DNA from: Gemmatimonadota bacterium
Lineage (GTDB): Bacteria; Gemmatimonadota; Gemmatimonadetes; Longimicrobiales; Gaopeijiaceae
Reading direction: 5' to 3'
Length of the DNA: 15,789 bases
NCBI GenBank assembly: GCA_030550695.1
Contig: JAUQOX010000041.1
Location: 1-15,789, forward strand
Under the pieces are notes generated by a model. That model had not been told where the DNA came from and did no database searches. It saw only the letters and a list, made by a program, of their open reading frames with translations. The position numbers and the translations under genes are program-made. Every line of letters begins with the position of its first letter. Within the stretch, counting starts at the first letter, position 1. This document shows positions 5,959 to 13,085 of this stretch, piece after piece.

Positions 5959-6455
5959 CGGCGAGCAGGTTGACGAACCTTTCCGCGGGGCCCCTGCTCC
6001 TCTTGGCGGCCCTCTGGGGGTCCGTTCCGGCGGAGGCGGAGGGTCAGAATCCCCCCCCGCGCCGCCCCGAGCCTCCCGACACCGGCACCTTGGTCTTCGA
6101 GCGGGAGGTCTTCGTGTATCCCGCCTACGCCCGGCGGGACCCCTTCCGGCCCCTCCTGAGGGGTTTGGAAAGCGGCCCGCGGTTCGAGGAAGTGACCCTC
6201 ACAGGAATCCTGTACTCCCCGAATCCGGCCCTGGCTTTGGCCGTCTTCGCCCCCCGGGCTCAGGGAGGCGGGGGGAGGGAAGGGCGAGGAGGGGTGGCCC
6301 AGCGGACGTACCGCCTCCGAAAGGGTGACACTTTAGGAAACTTCCGGATCCTGGAGATCCACCCCAACCGGGTGGTGGTGGAAGTGGACGAGTTTGGACT
6401 GAAAGAACAGCGAATCATGGAGCTTCGGCGACCTGGTCAAGGAGGCCTCGAATGA
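5955..6455 (+). CDS. pilP: PilP-like pilus assembly protein without lipobox
   Basis: A 166-residue periplasmic protein. A strong ribosome binding site (AGGAGG, 5943-5948) sets the start. Residues 1-28 look like a secretory signal (hydrophobic GPLLLLAALWG, then PAEA). A proline-rich, disordered stretch (about 31-44) precedes RRDPFRPLL (60-68), the DPF motif typical of PilP. A small beta-sandwich follows (VTLTGILYSPNPALALAVF, YRLRKGDTLGNFRILEIHPN, RVVVEV). PilP normally connects PilN/PilO to the N-domains of PilQ. Unlike classical PilP there is no cysteine at all, so it cannot be lipid-anchored; it is either soluble or held by an uncleaved signal. A C8 run (6051-6058) lies just after the signal. 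Its stop overlaps pilQ as ATGA. Confidence 0.85.
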   Translation: MTASRLTNLSAGPLLLLAALWGSVPAEAEGQNPPPRRPEPPDTGTLVFEREVFVYPAYARRDPFRPLLRGLESGPRFEEVTLTGILYSPNPALALAVFAPRAQGGGGREGRGGVAQRTYRLRKGDTLGNFRILEIHPNRVVVEVDEFGLKEQRIMELRRPGQGGLE

Positions 6456-8248
6456 CCTCGCTCCTACCCCTTTTGGCCGGCCTCCTCCTGGGCTTCGACG
6501 GGCCCGTGACCGGACTGAGCGTCCGACCGGCCCCGGAGCGGACCGAGGTGGTGATCTCCGTGGAGGGGGAGACCCGGGTCCGGGACTTCCTGATGGAGGG
6601 TCCGGCCCGGGTGGTGGTGGACCTGCTGGGGGCCCAGCATGCCCTCCCCGGTGAGACCTTCCAGGTGGGGAGGGGGGGCATCCGGACCATTCGCACCAGC
6701 CAGTACTCTCCCACCACGGTGCGGATCGTTCTGGATCTCGAAGCTCCCGTGGCCTATCGGGTGGTGCCGGGAAGGGGGGAGGTGCGGGTGGTTCTGGAGC
6801 ACTCCGGAGGGGACTTCGAGCCGTGGAGCACTCCCGCCGCAGGATCTGCCGGGGGACCCGGAACGGCCTCTTCCCCGGGCTTGCCCGGAGGGCGGGCGGT
6901 CCCCCCCACCGCCGCCCCGGGGTGGGCCGTCCGGGCCGGCGCCCCGCCGCCGACGATGCCTGCGTTCCAGCAGCAACAGGCCGCCCGGATCTCCGTGACG
7001 TTCGTGAACACGCCCCTGTCCGAGGTCCTGTTCGCCTTCGCGGACTTTGCCGGCAGGTCCATCGTTCCCGGGGCCGATGTCACCGCCTCGGTCTCGGCGG
7101 AGATCAAGGATCAGCCCTGGGACGAGGCCCTCCGGGTGATCCTGGAGGCCCACGGCCTGGTGGCCGTGGAAATGGAGTCGGGGATCATTCGGGTAGACCG
7201 CCTCGACCGCCTGACGGAGCGGGAGACGAGCGAACTCCCCAGTACCCGGGCCTTCCAGATCAACTACGCCACGGCTGCGGAACTCCAGACGGCCATCGCT
7301 CCCCTTTTGACCCCGGATCGGGGGAAGGTGTCGGTGGCGGCTTCCTCGAACACGTTGATCGTCACCGACGTCTCCCGGGTCCTCCAGGATGTGGAAAACC
7401 TGATCCGGCAGTTGGACCGGGAGACCCCGCAGGTGGCCATCTCCGCCAAGATCATCTTCATCAACCGGACGGATCTGCAGGAGTTCGGGGTCACGTATGA
7501 CCTGAAGGATTCCCAGGGCAACCAGCTCAACGTCCTGACCCCGGGCGCCCAGGACCAGAACGGCGACGGCATCGTGTCCCTGCCGGAAGAGCAGGTGCCC
7601 ATCGGCACGGACGTCATCGCCCTGGGAGGGAACTCCCTGGCAGCCCTGGGGAACGCCCGCAATCGGGTGGCCAGCCCCACCCTGACCCTCCTCACCAGCC
7701 TCCTCCTGGGTCGTCACACCCTCCTGAGCTTTGTGGAGACCCTGCAGTCCATGAACCTTTCGGAGATCCAGGCCAGCCCCACGGTGACGGTCATGGACAA
7801 CCAGCAGGCCAAGATCGCGGTGGGTGAAGAAACCCCCGTCCGGGTGATCGAGGCGACCTCGGGGGCCGCCGGAGGGGTCATCCCCACGGCGCAGGTGACC
7901 ACCCGCGAGACCGGGATCATCCTGGAGGCCACACCCCACGTGACGGCCTCGGGGAAGATCCTGCTTCAACTCAGGGCGGAGCGGTCGGCGGCGGTGCCGG
8001 CGGAATCCGATGCCGGCTTCATCTTCCAGCAGCAGTACGCCGAATCCCGCGTGCTGGTGGGGGACGGCGAGACGGTGGTCATCGGCGGTTTGACGGTTAC
8101 GGAGACGGCGGAGGTGCGGGCGGGGATCCCCATCCTCATGGATCTGCCTTTGATCGGGAGGCTCTTCCGGGTGACCCGGGAACAGACCGTGCAGAGGGAC
8201 CTCATGATCCTCGTCACCCCCACCATTGTCCGGGCCCCCCGGACCTGA
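6452..8248 (+). CDS. pilQ: Type IV pilus secretin PilQ
   Basis: A 598-residue outer-membrane secretin through which the pilus exits. Order: short hydrophobic signal with no basic residue (about 1-15), a single AMIN domain (about 18-115, peptidoglycan binding), a Gly/Pro/Ala-rich linker (about 116-175), an STN-like N0 domain (about 178-248, ISVTFVNTPLSEVLFAFADF), a NolW/N1 domain (about 263-323, with ASSNTLIVTD) and the secretin domain (about 425-592) ending in the signature GIPILMDLPLIGRLFRVTRE and LMILVTPTIV. A perfect EF-hand-like loop DQNGDGIVSLPE lies at 368-379 between N1 and the barrel. The ATG has a strong AAGGAGG (6439-6445) and overlaps the pilP stop. No earlier start is available nearby. 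Confidence 0.96.
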   Translation: MTSLLPLLAGLLLGFDGPVTGLSVRPAPERTEVVISVEGETRVRDFLMEGPARVVVDLLGAQHALPGETFQVGRGGIRTIRTSQYSPTTVRIVLDLEAPVAYRVVPGRGEVRVVLEHSGGDFEPWSTPAAGSAGGPGTASSPGLPGGRAVPPTAAPGWAVRAGAPPPTMPAFQQQQAARISVTFVNTPLSEVLFAFADFAGRSIVPGADVTASVSAEIKDQPWDEALRVILEAHGLVAVEMESGIIRVDRLDRLTERETSELPSTRAFQINYATAAELQTAIAPLLTPDRGKVSVAASSNTLIVTDVSRVLQDVENLIRQLDRETPQVAISAKIIFINRTDLQEFGVTYDLKDSQGNQLNVLTPGAQDQNGDGIVSLPEEQVPIGTDVIALGGNSLAALGNARNRVASPTLTLLTSLLLGRHTLLSFVETLQSMNLSEIQASPTVTVMDNQQAKIAVGEETPVRVIEATSGAAGGVIPTAQVTTRETGIILEATPHVTASGKILLQLRAERSAAVPAESDAGFIFQQQYAESRVLVGDGETVVIGGLTVTETAEVRAGIPILMDLPLIGRLFRVTREQTVQRDLMILVTPTIVRAPRT

Positions 8249-8270
8249 CCGGAGTCCAGGGAGGAAGGCC

Positions 8271-11030
8271 ATGTTTCCAGGAGGCGGCGTGCTCCCGCGG
8301 ACCCTGGTTCCCCTGGCTGTGTGGGGGGGATTGACGGCCCTCTGGGCCTGCGACGGGCAGAACCTGTTTTCCCCCGACCGGAGGCTGGCCGACGGAGCAC
8401 CCCCCACGGTGCGGATTCTCCAGCCCACACCTCCGGCAGCCCGACCGGTAGGGGACTCTGTGTTGATCACCGCCCGGGCCAGCGACGATTCGGGAGTGGA
8501 TTCGGTGGTGTTCCGGGGTCTTGCCTTCCGGGGAGACCGGAACCTGGGAACGGACACGGTGGTGACCCGCTTCCAGTCCAAGGTGGTGAAGTTCGGCCCG
8601 GGGGTGAGGGATACCACGGTCAGCCGGTACCTCCTCCCCACCCCCCTGACCGAGCGGGAGACGGCCGTGCTGTATGCCGTGGCCTACGACGCCCAAGGGA
8701 ATGCGGCCCAGGACAGCGTTCTCCTCATCATCGGGGGCCCGAGGGTGGAGTTTCGCACCCTCCGGGACGGCCAGCAGGTCCAGGCGGGTCTTTCCCTGAA
8801 CCTCCAGGTGGAAGCTGCGGACCCCTCCGGGATTGCGGAGGTGGTCATCGAGATCACGGGGGCGTTCCAGTCCAAGATCGAGGTGCCCATCGCCGTTCCG
8901 GCGGACACGGTTGTGGTGGATACGGCGGTGGTGGTCCCGGGGGGGGTCACGGGGACGGCCACCGTGGTGGCCACGGCCCGCAACACCCTGGGGGTGCCGG
9001 GGCAGGTGGGCCCCATCAGCCTCCGGGTGGTCTCGGCCACCGTGGTGGACGCTACACCTCCTCGGGTGGCCATGAAACCCCTGGCGCCGGAGCGCCTGGA
9101 GCTTTCGGACCCCCTCCAGGTGGTGATCTCCGGGTCCGACGACGCCCAGGGGAAGGGCGTGGCCCGCGCCGGCTTCACCGTCAGGGCCATTTCTCCCCGG
9201 CGGGGGGATACCGTGGTGCGTACCCAGGAGCGGGTCTTCTCACCGCCCCGGACGGGGAACCTGGCCGTCACCTTCAACTTCCTGCCGTTCAATGTGAACG
9301 AGCGGGCCTTGCCTGACACCCTGGTCTTCGAGTTCACCGGGTGGATGGTGGACGGAGAGGGGAACTGCGCCGCCACCGTGGTGGCCGACGAAGCCTCCAG
9401 CCTGCCCTGCGGCACCCTGGGGACCGGTGAGCGGGTGGCCGAAGGGCGCACCGGACTTCGCCTCAACCGGGTCGTGGTGGCGGGCAAGACGGTGAAGCTC
9501 CCCATGGGCGGGCGGATCATGGACGCGGTGGTGGACACGGTCCGCAAGAACCTCTTGCTGTCCAACGTCGAGCGGAACCGGGTGGAGGTGTTCCGGCTGC
9601 CCAGCGAGACCTTCGGGCCGGCCATCGGGGTGGGTTCGGAACCCTGGGGCCTGGCCCTCAACCGGGCCGGGGACCGACTCCTGGTGGCCAACTCCGGGGG
9701 CACGAACATCTCTGTGGTGGACCTGAGCCTGGAGCGGGAACTGGAGCAGGAAAGGTTCTTCATCCCCGATGTCGTGATCTTCGATCTGGAGTTGAAGGTG
9801 GGGGACTCGGGGGTGAACTTTTTGGTGTATCCCTTCCCCACCACCTCGGCTCCCTCCTTCAGCGACCGACCCCAGTACCTGGCCGTAGACGTCTTCGGCA
9901 ACATCATCTACTCCACCCGCACGACCCTGGTGGGGAACATCGGCACCGCCCGGAAAGCCTATCATCCCCAGGACGCCCCCCGGCCCGAGGTCAAGCTCTT
10001 CGTGGAGCACGGGGCCTTTACCCTGGCGGAGGACTTCTGGGCCCTCGCCCACCTCGACAGCATCGGGGTAGGGGTGGACACCGTGGCGGTGGACTCCCTG
10101 GGGAATCCCCTGATGGCCGCGGCTCTGACCCTCTTCGATCACCTGCCGGGGTATCCGGATTCCATCATCTCGGCCAAGGCCAACACGGGCTCCCTGGATC
10201 CGGTCTACAACGCCTGGGCGAATCTCCGCAGTCAGGGCTCCGACGCCTTCCTGGCCTCCGCCTCGCGATGGAACATCCCCAGCTTCGGCTTTGCCGACCC
10301 CACCTTCGTCACCGCCTCCGGCGACGGACGCTGGGTGCTGGTGGGAGAAGGAGGGACGAGCCCCGTGGGACGGGTGCTCCTGTACCGGGCTGCCCAGCAC
10401 GACACCACGGCCTTGTCCGACCGGATGCGGGTCTGGGACGAGGTCATCAACGCTTCGGACGTGGTCCGGGGGGTGGGGCTCAACTACGACGGCACCCTGG
10501 GAGTGGCCAGGGGGGCCAGCGCGTACTTCTTCGATACCCAGCTCCAGCTCAACGGGAGGGTGGCCCTCCCCCGAGGAGGGGGGGGAAGCGGTGCGGCCTT
10601 CCATCCCCTTCACGCCAACCAGAAGACGCTGCAGAACTTCGGTGGCGCCTACCGGCCGGATACCCACATTGCCTTCGTAGGGACGGCCGACGGCACCATC
10701 GACATCGTGGACACCTTCAAATTCACCCGCATCGGACAGATCACCATCCGGGATCCCATCACGGGGCCCTTGCGGGCCATCCTCCCCTTCGAGTCGGACA
10801 ACAGCGGGAAGCGGTGTGCGACGATTCCGGTCCAGGATCGGACGGGGGTCACCATCGGGCGGGCGGTTCAGCTCTATGAGAACGGCGATTTCACCCGTCC
10901 CATCCCCCCCGACGGGGCTTCGGAAGACGCCTGCATCGTGGTGAAGCTCTTCGCCACCACGGCGGCGGAGGGGGTGGTGGTGGTCCCGGTGCGGAAGTCG
11001 GACGTCCTCAAATATCATCCCAACCGGTAA
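8271..11030 (+). CDS. Large lipoprotein with Ig-like repeats and beta-propeller-like region, unknown function
   Basis: A 919-residue protein that I cannot assign to a named family. The ATG at 8271 has a good ribosome binding site (GAGGAAGG, 8261-8268) and lies 22 bases after pilQ, so co-transcription is likely. Residues 12-27 form a lipoprotein signal ending LWAC, with Cys27 as the lipid site; Trp at -2 is unusual. Three Ig/cadherin-like segments follow: about 46-155 (DSVLITARASDDSGVDSVVF), 158-255 (LSLNLQVEAADPSGIAEVVI) and 262-360 (PLQVVISGSDDAQGKG). From about 410 the text turns into YncE-like blades (NLLLSNVERNRVEVFRLPSE; EPWGLALNRAGDRLLVANSG; WVLVGEGG; THIAFVGTADGTIDIVDTF), suggesting a beta-propeller with long insertions. 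The position and architecture suggest an outer-membrane or surface partner of the pilus. The role is inference. Cysteines 366 and 380, and 849 and 888, may form disulfides. Confidence 0.85.
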   Translation: MFPGGGVLPRTLVPLAVWGGLTALWACDGQNLFSPDRRLADGAPPTVRILQPTPPAARPVGDSVLITARASDDSGVDSVVFRGLAFRGDRNLGTDTVVTRFQSKVVKFGPGVRDTTVSRYLLPTPLTERETAVLYAVAYDAQGNAAQDSVLLIIGGPRVEFRTLRDGQQVQAGLSLNLQVEAADPSGIAEVVIEITGAFQSKIEVPIAVPADTVVVDTAVVVPGGVTGTATVVATARNTLGVPGQVGPISLRVVSATVVDATPPRVAMKPLAPERLELSDPLQVVISGSDDAQGKGVARAGFTVRAISPRRGDTVVRTQERVFSPPRTGNLAVTFNFLPFNVNERALPDTLVFEFTGWMVDGEGNCAATVVADEASSLPCGTLGTGERVAEGRTGLRLNRVVVAGKTVKLPMGGRIMDAVVDTVRKNLLLSNVERNRVEVFRLPSETFGPAIGVGSEPWGLALNRAGDRLLVANSGGTNISVVDLSLERELEQERFFIPDVVIFDLELKVGDSGVNFLVYPFPTTSAPSFSDRPQYLAVDVFGNIIYSTRTTLVGNIGTARKAYHPQDAPRPEVKLFVEHGAFTLAEDFWALAHLDSIGVGVDTVAVDSLGNPLMAAALTLFDHLPGYPDSIISAKANTGSLDPVYNAWANLRSQGSDAFLASASRWNIPSFGFADPTFVTASGDGRWVLVGEGGTSPVGRVLLYRAAQHDTTALSDRMRVWDEVINASDVVRGVGLNYDGTLGVARGASAYFFDTQLQLNGRVALPRGGGGSGAAFHPLHANQKTLQNFGGAYRPDTHIAFVGTADGTIDIVDTFKFTRIGQITIRDPITGPLRAILPFESDNSGKRCATIPVQDRTGVTIGRAVQLYENGDFTRPIPPDGASEDACIVVKLFATTAAEGVVVVPVRKSDVLKYHPNR

Positions 11031-11037
11031 CGGGGCG

Positions 11038-11056
11038 GGGCGGGCGGTGCCCGCCC
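11038..11056 (+). terminator. Perfect GC hairpin after the pil operon
   Basis: GGGCGGGC (11038-11045) pairs perfectly with GCCCGCCC (11049-11056) around a GGT loop, seven bases after the lipoprotein stop. There is no T-tract, so it may be an RNA 3'-end stabiliser or a weak terminator. It marks the probable end of the pil transcript. Confidence 0.45.
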
Positions 11057-11188
11057 TGCCGGCTGCCCCCTGGGGCGTGGAGGGGCCGCGAGAGGTTCCC
11101 GGGGCTCCGAGGTAGATCGGCGCCCAGGTAGGCCCCCGTCCACCTCCGCGGGCCGGCGGGGGGGGAAGGAGACCCCCCTCCCTTGCCC

Positions 11189-11217
11189 TTGGAGCCGAGG
11201 CCGGAAGGTTCTATCCT
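11189..11217 (+). promoter_or_regulatory. Candidate promoter for aroC-aroK-topA
   Basis: TTGGAG (11189-11194) and TATCCT (11212-11217) are separated by 17 bases and match the sigma-70 boxes at 3 and 4 of 6 positions. Transcription would start near 11224. The match is moderate, and other weak combinations exist. Confidence 0.3.
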
Positions 11218-11298
11218 TGGTACCGCTCCGGGGAGCGTGCCCCTGTCCCCGGGGTCGGGGTTGCCCGGAGGGGCGTTCTTTTCCGGACACGGTTGGAC

Positions 11299-12513
11299 AT
11301 GGGCCTCAGGCAGCTCTCTTTTCGGACGGCGGGGGAGTCCCATGGTCCGGGGTTGGTGGCTCTCCTGGAAGGGATCCCTGCCGGCCTGGAGCTGGATGCC
11401 GCCCGGGACGTGGACCCGGAACTGGCCCGGCGTCAGGGGGGCTACGGCAGGGGGCGCCGGATGCTCCTGGAAAACGACCGGGTGGAGCTGCTGTCGGGGG
11501 TTCGCCTGGGGGAGACCCTGGGATCGCCTGTGGCCATGCTCATCCGGAACCGGGATTGGGAGAACTGGCAGACGGCCATGAGCCCCCTCCGGCCCCCGGC
11601 CGACGTAAACCCCAAGGCCCTTCGCCCCTCCTACCTCCCCCGGCCGGGACATGCGGATCTGGCAGGGGTGTTGAAATACGACCGCAGGGACGCCCGGGAC
11701 ATCCTGGAGCGGGCCAGCGCCCGGGAGACGGCGGCCCGGGTGGCCTGCGGCGCCGTGGCCAAACGCTTCCTGGGGGTTCTGGGAATCCGGGTAGAGAGCC
11801 ACGTTCTGGCCATCGGGAAAGTTCGGGCCCGGCCTCCCGACCCCCTCCCCGATCCCCTGAACGAGGCAGCCGATGCCTCCCCTGTCCGGTGTCTGGACCC
11901 CGAGGCGGCCCAGGCCATGATGGCGGCTGTGGACCGGGCCAAGGACGAGGGCGACACCTTGGGGGGCGTGTTCGAGGTGGTGGCCCGGGGAGTGCCGGTG
12001 GGGCTGGGGAGCCACGTCTCCTGGGACCGGAAGCTGGACGGGCGCCTGGCCCAGGCGGTCATGTCGGTTCAGGCGGTGAAGGCGGTGGAGATCGGAGACG
12101 GGGTCCGGGGAGCTTCTCTGCCGGGATCCCAGGTGCACGACGCCATCGTCCGGGCGCCCCAGGAAATGCGCACCGGAGGCTTCCGGAGGCTCACGAACCG
12201 GGCCGGGGGCCTGGAGGGGGGGATCACCACGGGAGAGCCTTTGGTGGTGCGGGGGTACATGAAGCCCATTTCCACCCTCCGGAAGCCCCTGGCCAGCGTG
12301 GATTTGCGGGACGGCTCCGAAGCCAGGGCCGGGGTCGAACGGAGCGACGTGTGCGCTGTCCCCGCGGCGGCGGTGGTGGGGGAGGCCATGGTGGCCCTGG
12401 TTTTGGCCGACGCGGTGCTGGAGAAGTTCGGGGGGGACGCCATGGGGGAGGTGCGGGACAACCTGGAGCGGTATCTGGCCCGCCTGGCCGGCCGGGGGTT
12501 CGGGGAGCGGTGA
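11299..12513 (+). CDS. aroC: Chorismate synthase AroC (long form)
   Basis: A 404-residue cytoplasmic enzyme that converts 5-enolpyruvylshikimate-3-phosphate to chorismate with reduced FMN, the last step of the shikimate pathway. Signatures: AGESHGPGLV (11-20) with the conserved His15, GGYGRGRRM (48-55), RPGHADLAGVLKY (115-127) running into ERASARETA (137-145), GGLEGGITTGEPLVVRG (303-319) and ERSDVCAVPAAAVVGEAM (347-364). The length fits the longer type found in many Gram-positive and deeper-branching bacteria rather than the roughly 360-residue enterobacterial type. A TTG two codons upstream is a less likely start. The ribosome binding site is poor: the nearest purine-rich block (GGAGGGG, 11267-11273) is about 25 bases away. 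Its stop shares one base with the aroK start (TGATG). Confidence 0.97.
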   Translation: MGLRQLSFRTAGESHGPGLVALLEGIPAGLELDAARDVDPELARRQGGYGRGRRMLLENDRVELLSGVRLGETLGSPVAMLIRNRDWENWQTAMSPLRPPADVNPKALRPSYLPRPGHADLAGVLKYDRRDARDILERASARETAARVACGAVAKRFLGVLGIRVESHVLAIGKVRARPPDPLPDPLNEAADASPVRCLDPEAAQAMMAAVDRAKDEGDTLGGVFEVVARGVPVGLGSHVSWDRKLDGRLAQAVMSVQAVKAVEIGDGVRGASLPGSQVHDAIVRAPQEMRTGGFRRLTNRAGGLEGGITTGEPLVVRGYMKPISTLRKPLASVDLRDGSEARAGVERSDVCAVPAAAVVGEAMVALVLADAVLEKFGGDAMGEVRDNLERYLARLAGRGFGER

Positions 12514-13085
12514 TGGCGGAGGAGAGTGTCCGGCGCGTCCTCCTCGTGGGGTTCATGGGAAGCGGAAAGACCCGCGTGGGCCGGCTCTTGGCCCGGCGCC
12601 TGGGTTGGAGGTTCCGGGATCTGGATGAGGAGGTCTCCGCCAGCGTGGGGCTCTCCGTGGCCGAGATCTTCCGCCGTTGGGGAGAAGGAGCCTTCCGGAA
12701 GTGGGAAGCCGAGGTCGGCGAGCGGCTCCTGAAGGAGGAGGAGGTGGTGGTGGCGTCGGGGGGTGGATGGGCGGCCGTGCCAGGCAGGCTGGCTACCCTT
12801 CCGCCGGGGACCCTTTCCGTGTGGCTTCGGGTTTCGGTGGAAGAAGCGGTCCGGCGGGCGTTGGCCGACGGTCCTGTCCGCCCCCTCCTTCAGGGGGGAG
12901 ATCCCCTGGCCAGGGCCCGGGCCCTGTTCCGGGAGCGCGAGCCCTTCTACCGTCAGGCGGAGGTGGTCCTGGATGCCGACAGGGCCGATCCTCTGGAGCT
13001 GGCCGTACAAGTCGAACACCTGGTGCGCCGGGGAGGGGGGCCTTGGTCGCCTCCCTCCTCCGGAAAGTCGAGCCTGCATGAGTAG
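12513..13085 (+). CDS. aroK: Shikimate kinase AroK
   Basis: A 190-residue cytoplasmic kinase that phosphorylates shikimate at the 3-OH with ATP. Walker A is GFMGSGKT (13-20). The shikimate-binding residues are seen as DLD (Asp36, Asp38), FRKWE (Arg62, Glu65) and the triple glycine ASGGGW (83-85). The LID arginine is in RPLL (Arg123), and REREPFYRQAE supplies the usual C-terminal Arg and Tyr. About the last 18 residues are a Gly/Pro/Ser tail beyond the usual fold. It begins at the ATG inside the aroC stop, with GGGGAG just upstream, and its last eight bases overlap topA. AroK next to pilQ genes is also known from pseudomonads (pilMNOPQ-aroK-aroB), although here a lipoprotein and aroC lie between. 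Confidence 0.95.
   Translation: MAEESVRRVLLVGFMGSGKTRVGRLLARRLGWRFRDLDEEVSASVGLSVAEIFRRWGEGAFRKWEAEVGERLLKEEEVVVASGGGWAAVPGRLATLPPGTLSVWLRVSVEEAVRRALADGPVRPLLQGGDPLARARALFREREPFYRQAEVVLDADRADPLELAVQVEHLVRRGGGPWSPPSSGKSSLHE

Larger units (their letters stand above)
11031..11298. other. GC-rich intergenic region between the pil operon and aroC
   Basis: This 268-base gap holds no convincing gene. It starts with the perfect hairpin at 11038-11056. A second possible stem joins the G8 run (11158-11165) to CCCCCC at 11173-11178. A candidate promoter for aroC lies at 11189-11217. The rest is G/C-rich sequence in which I see no RNA gene or repeat. Confidence 0.6.

Noticed and set aside
402..8248. A type II secretion operon
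   Set aside because: PilM, PilN, PilO, PilP-type DPF motif and AMIN-domain PilQ define a type IV pilus; no GspC, GspL/M or GspE genes are present.
8226..8270. Upstream TTG start of the lipoprotein
   Set aside because: It lies inside pilQ, lacks a ribosome binding site and would put 15 extra residues before the signal peptide; ATG 8271 has GAGGAAGG.
6464..8641. Long minus-strand open frame opposite pilQ
   Set aside because: It mirrors the secretin gene and crosses into the lipoprotein; no domain text is visible in it.
8271..11030. Calling the lipoprotein PilY1
   Set aside because: The outline is similar, but I see no recognisable PilY1 segment or its calcium loop, and PilY1 is not usually a lipoprotein.
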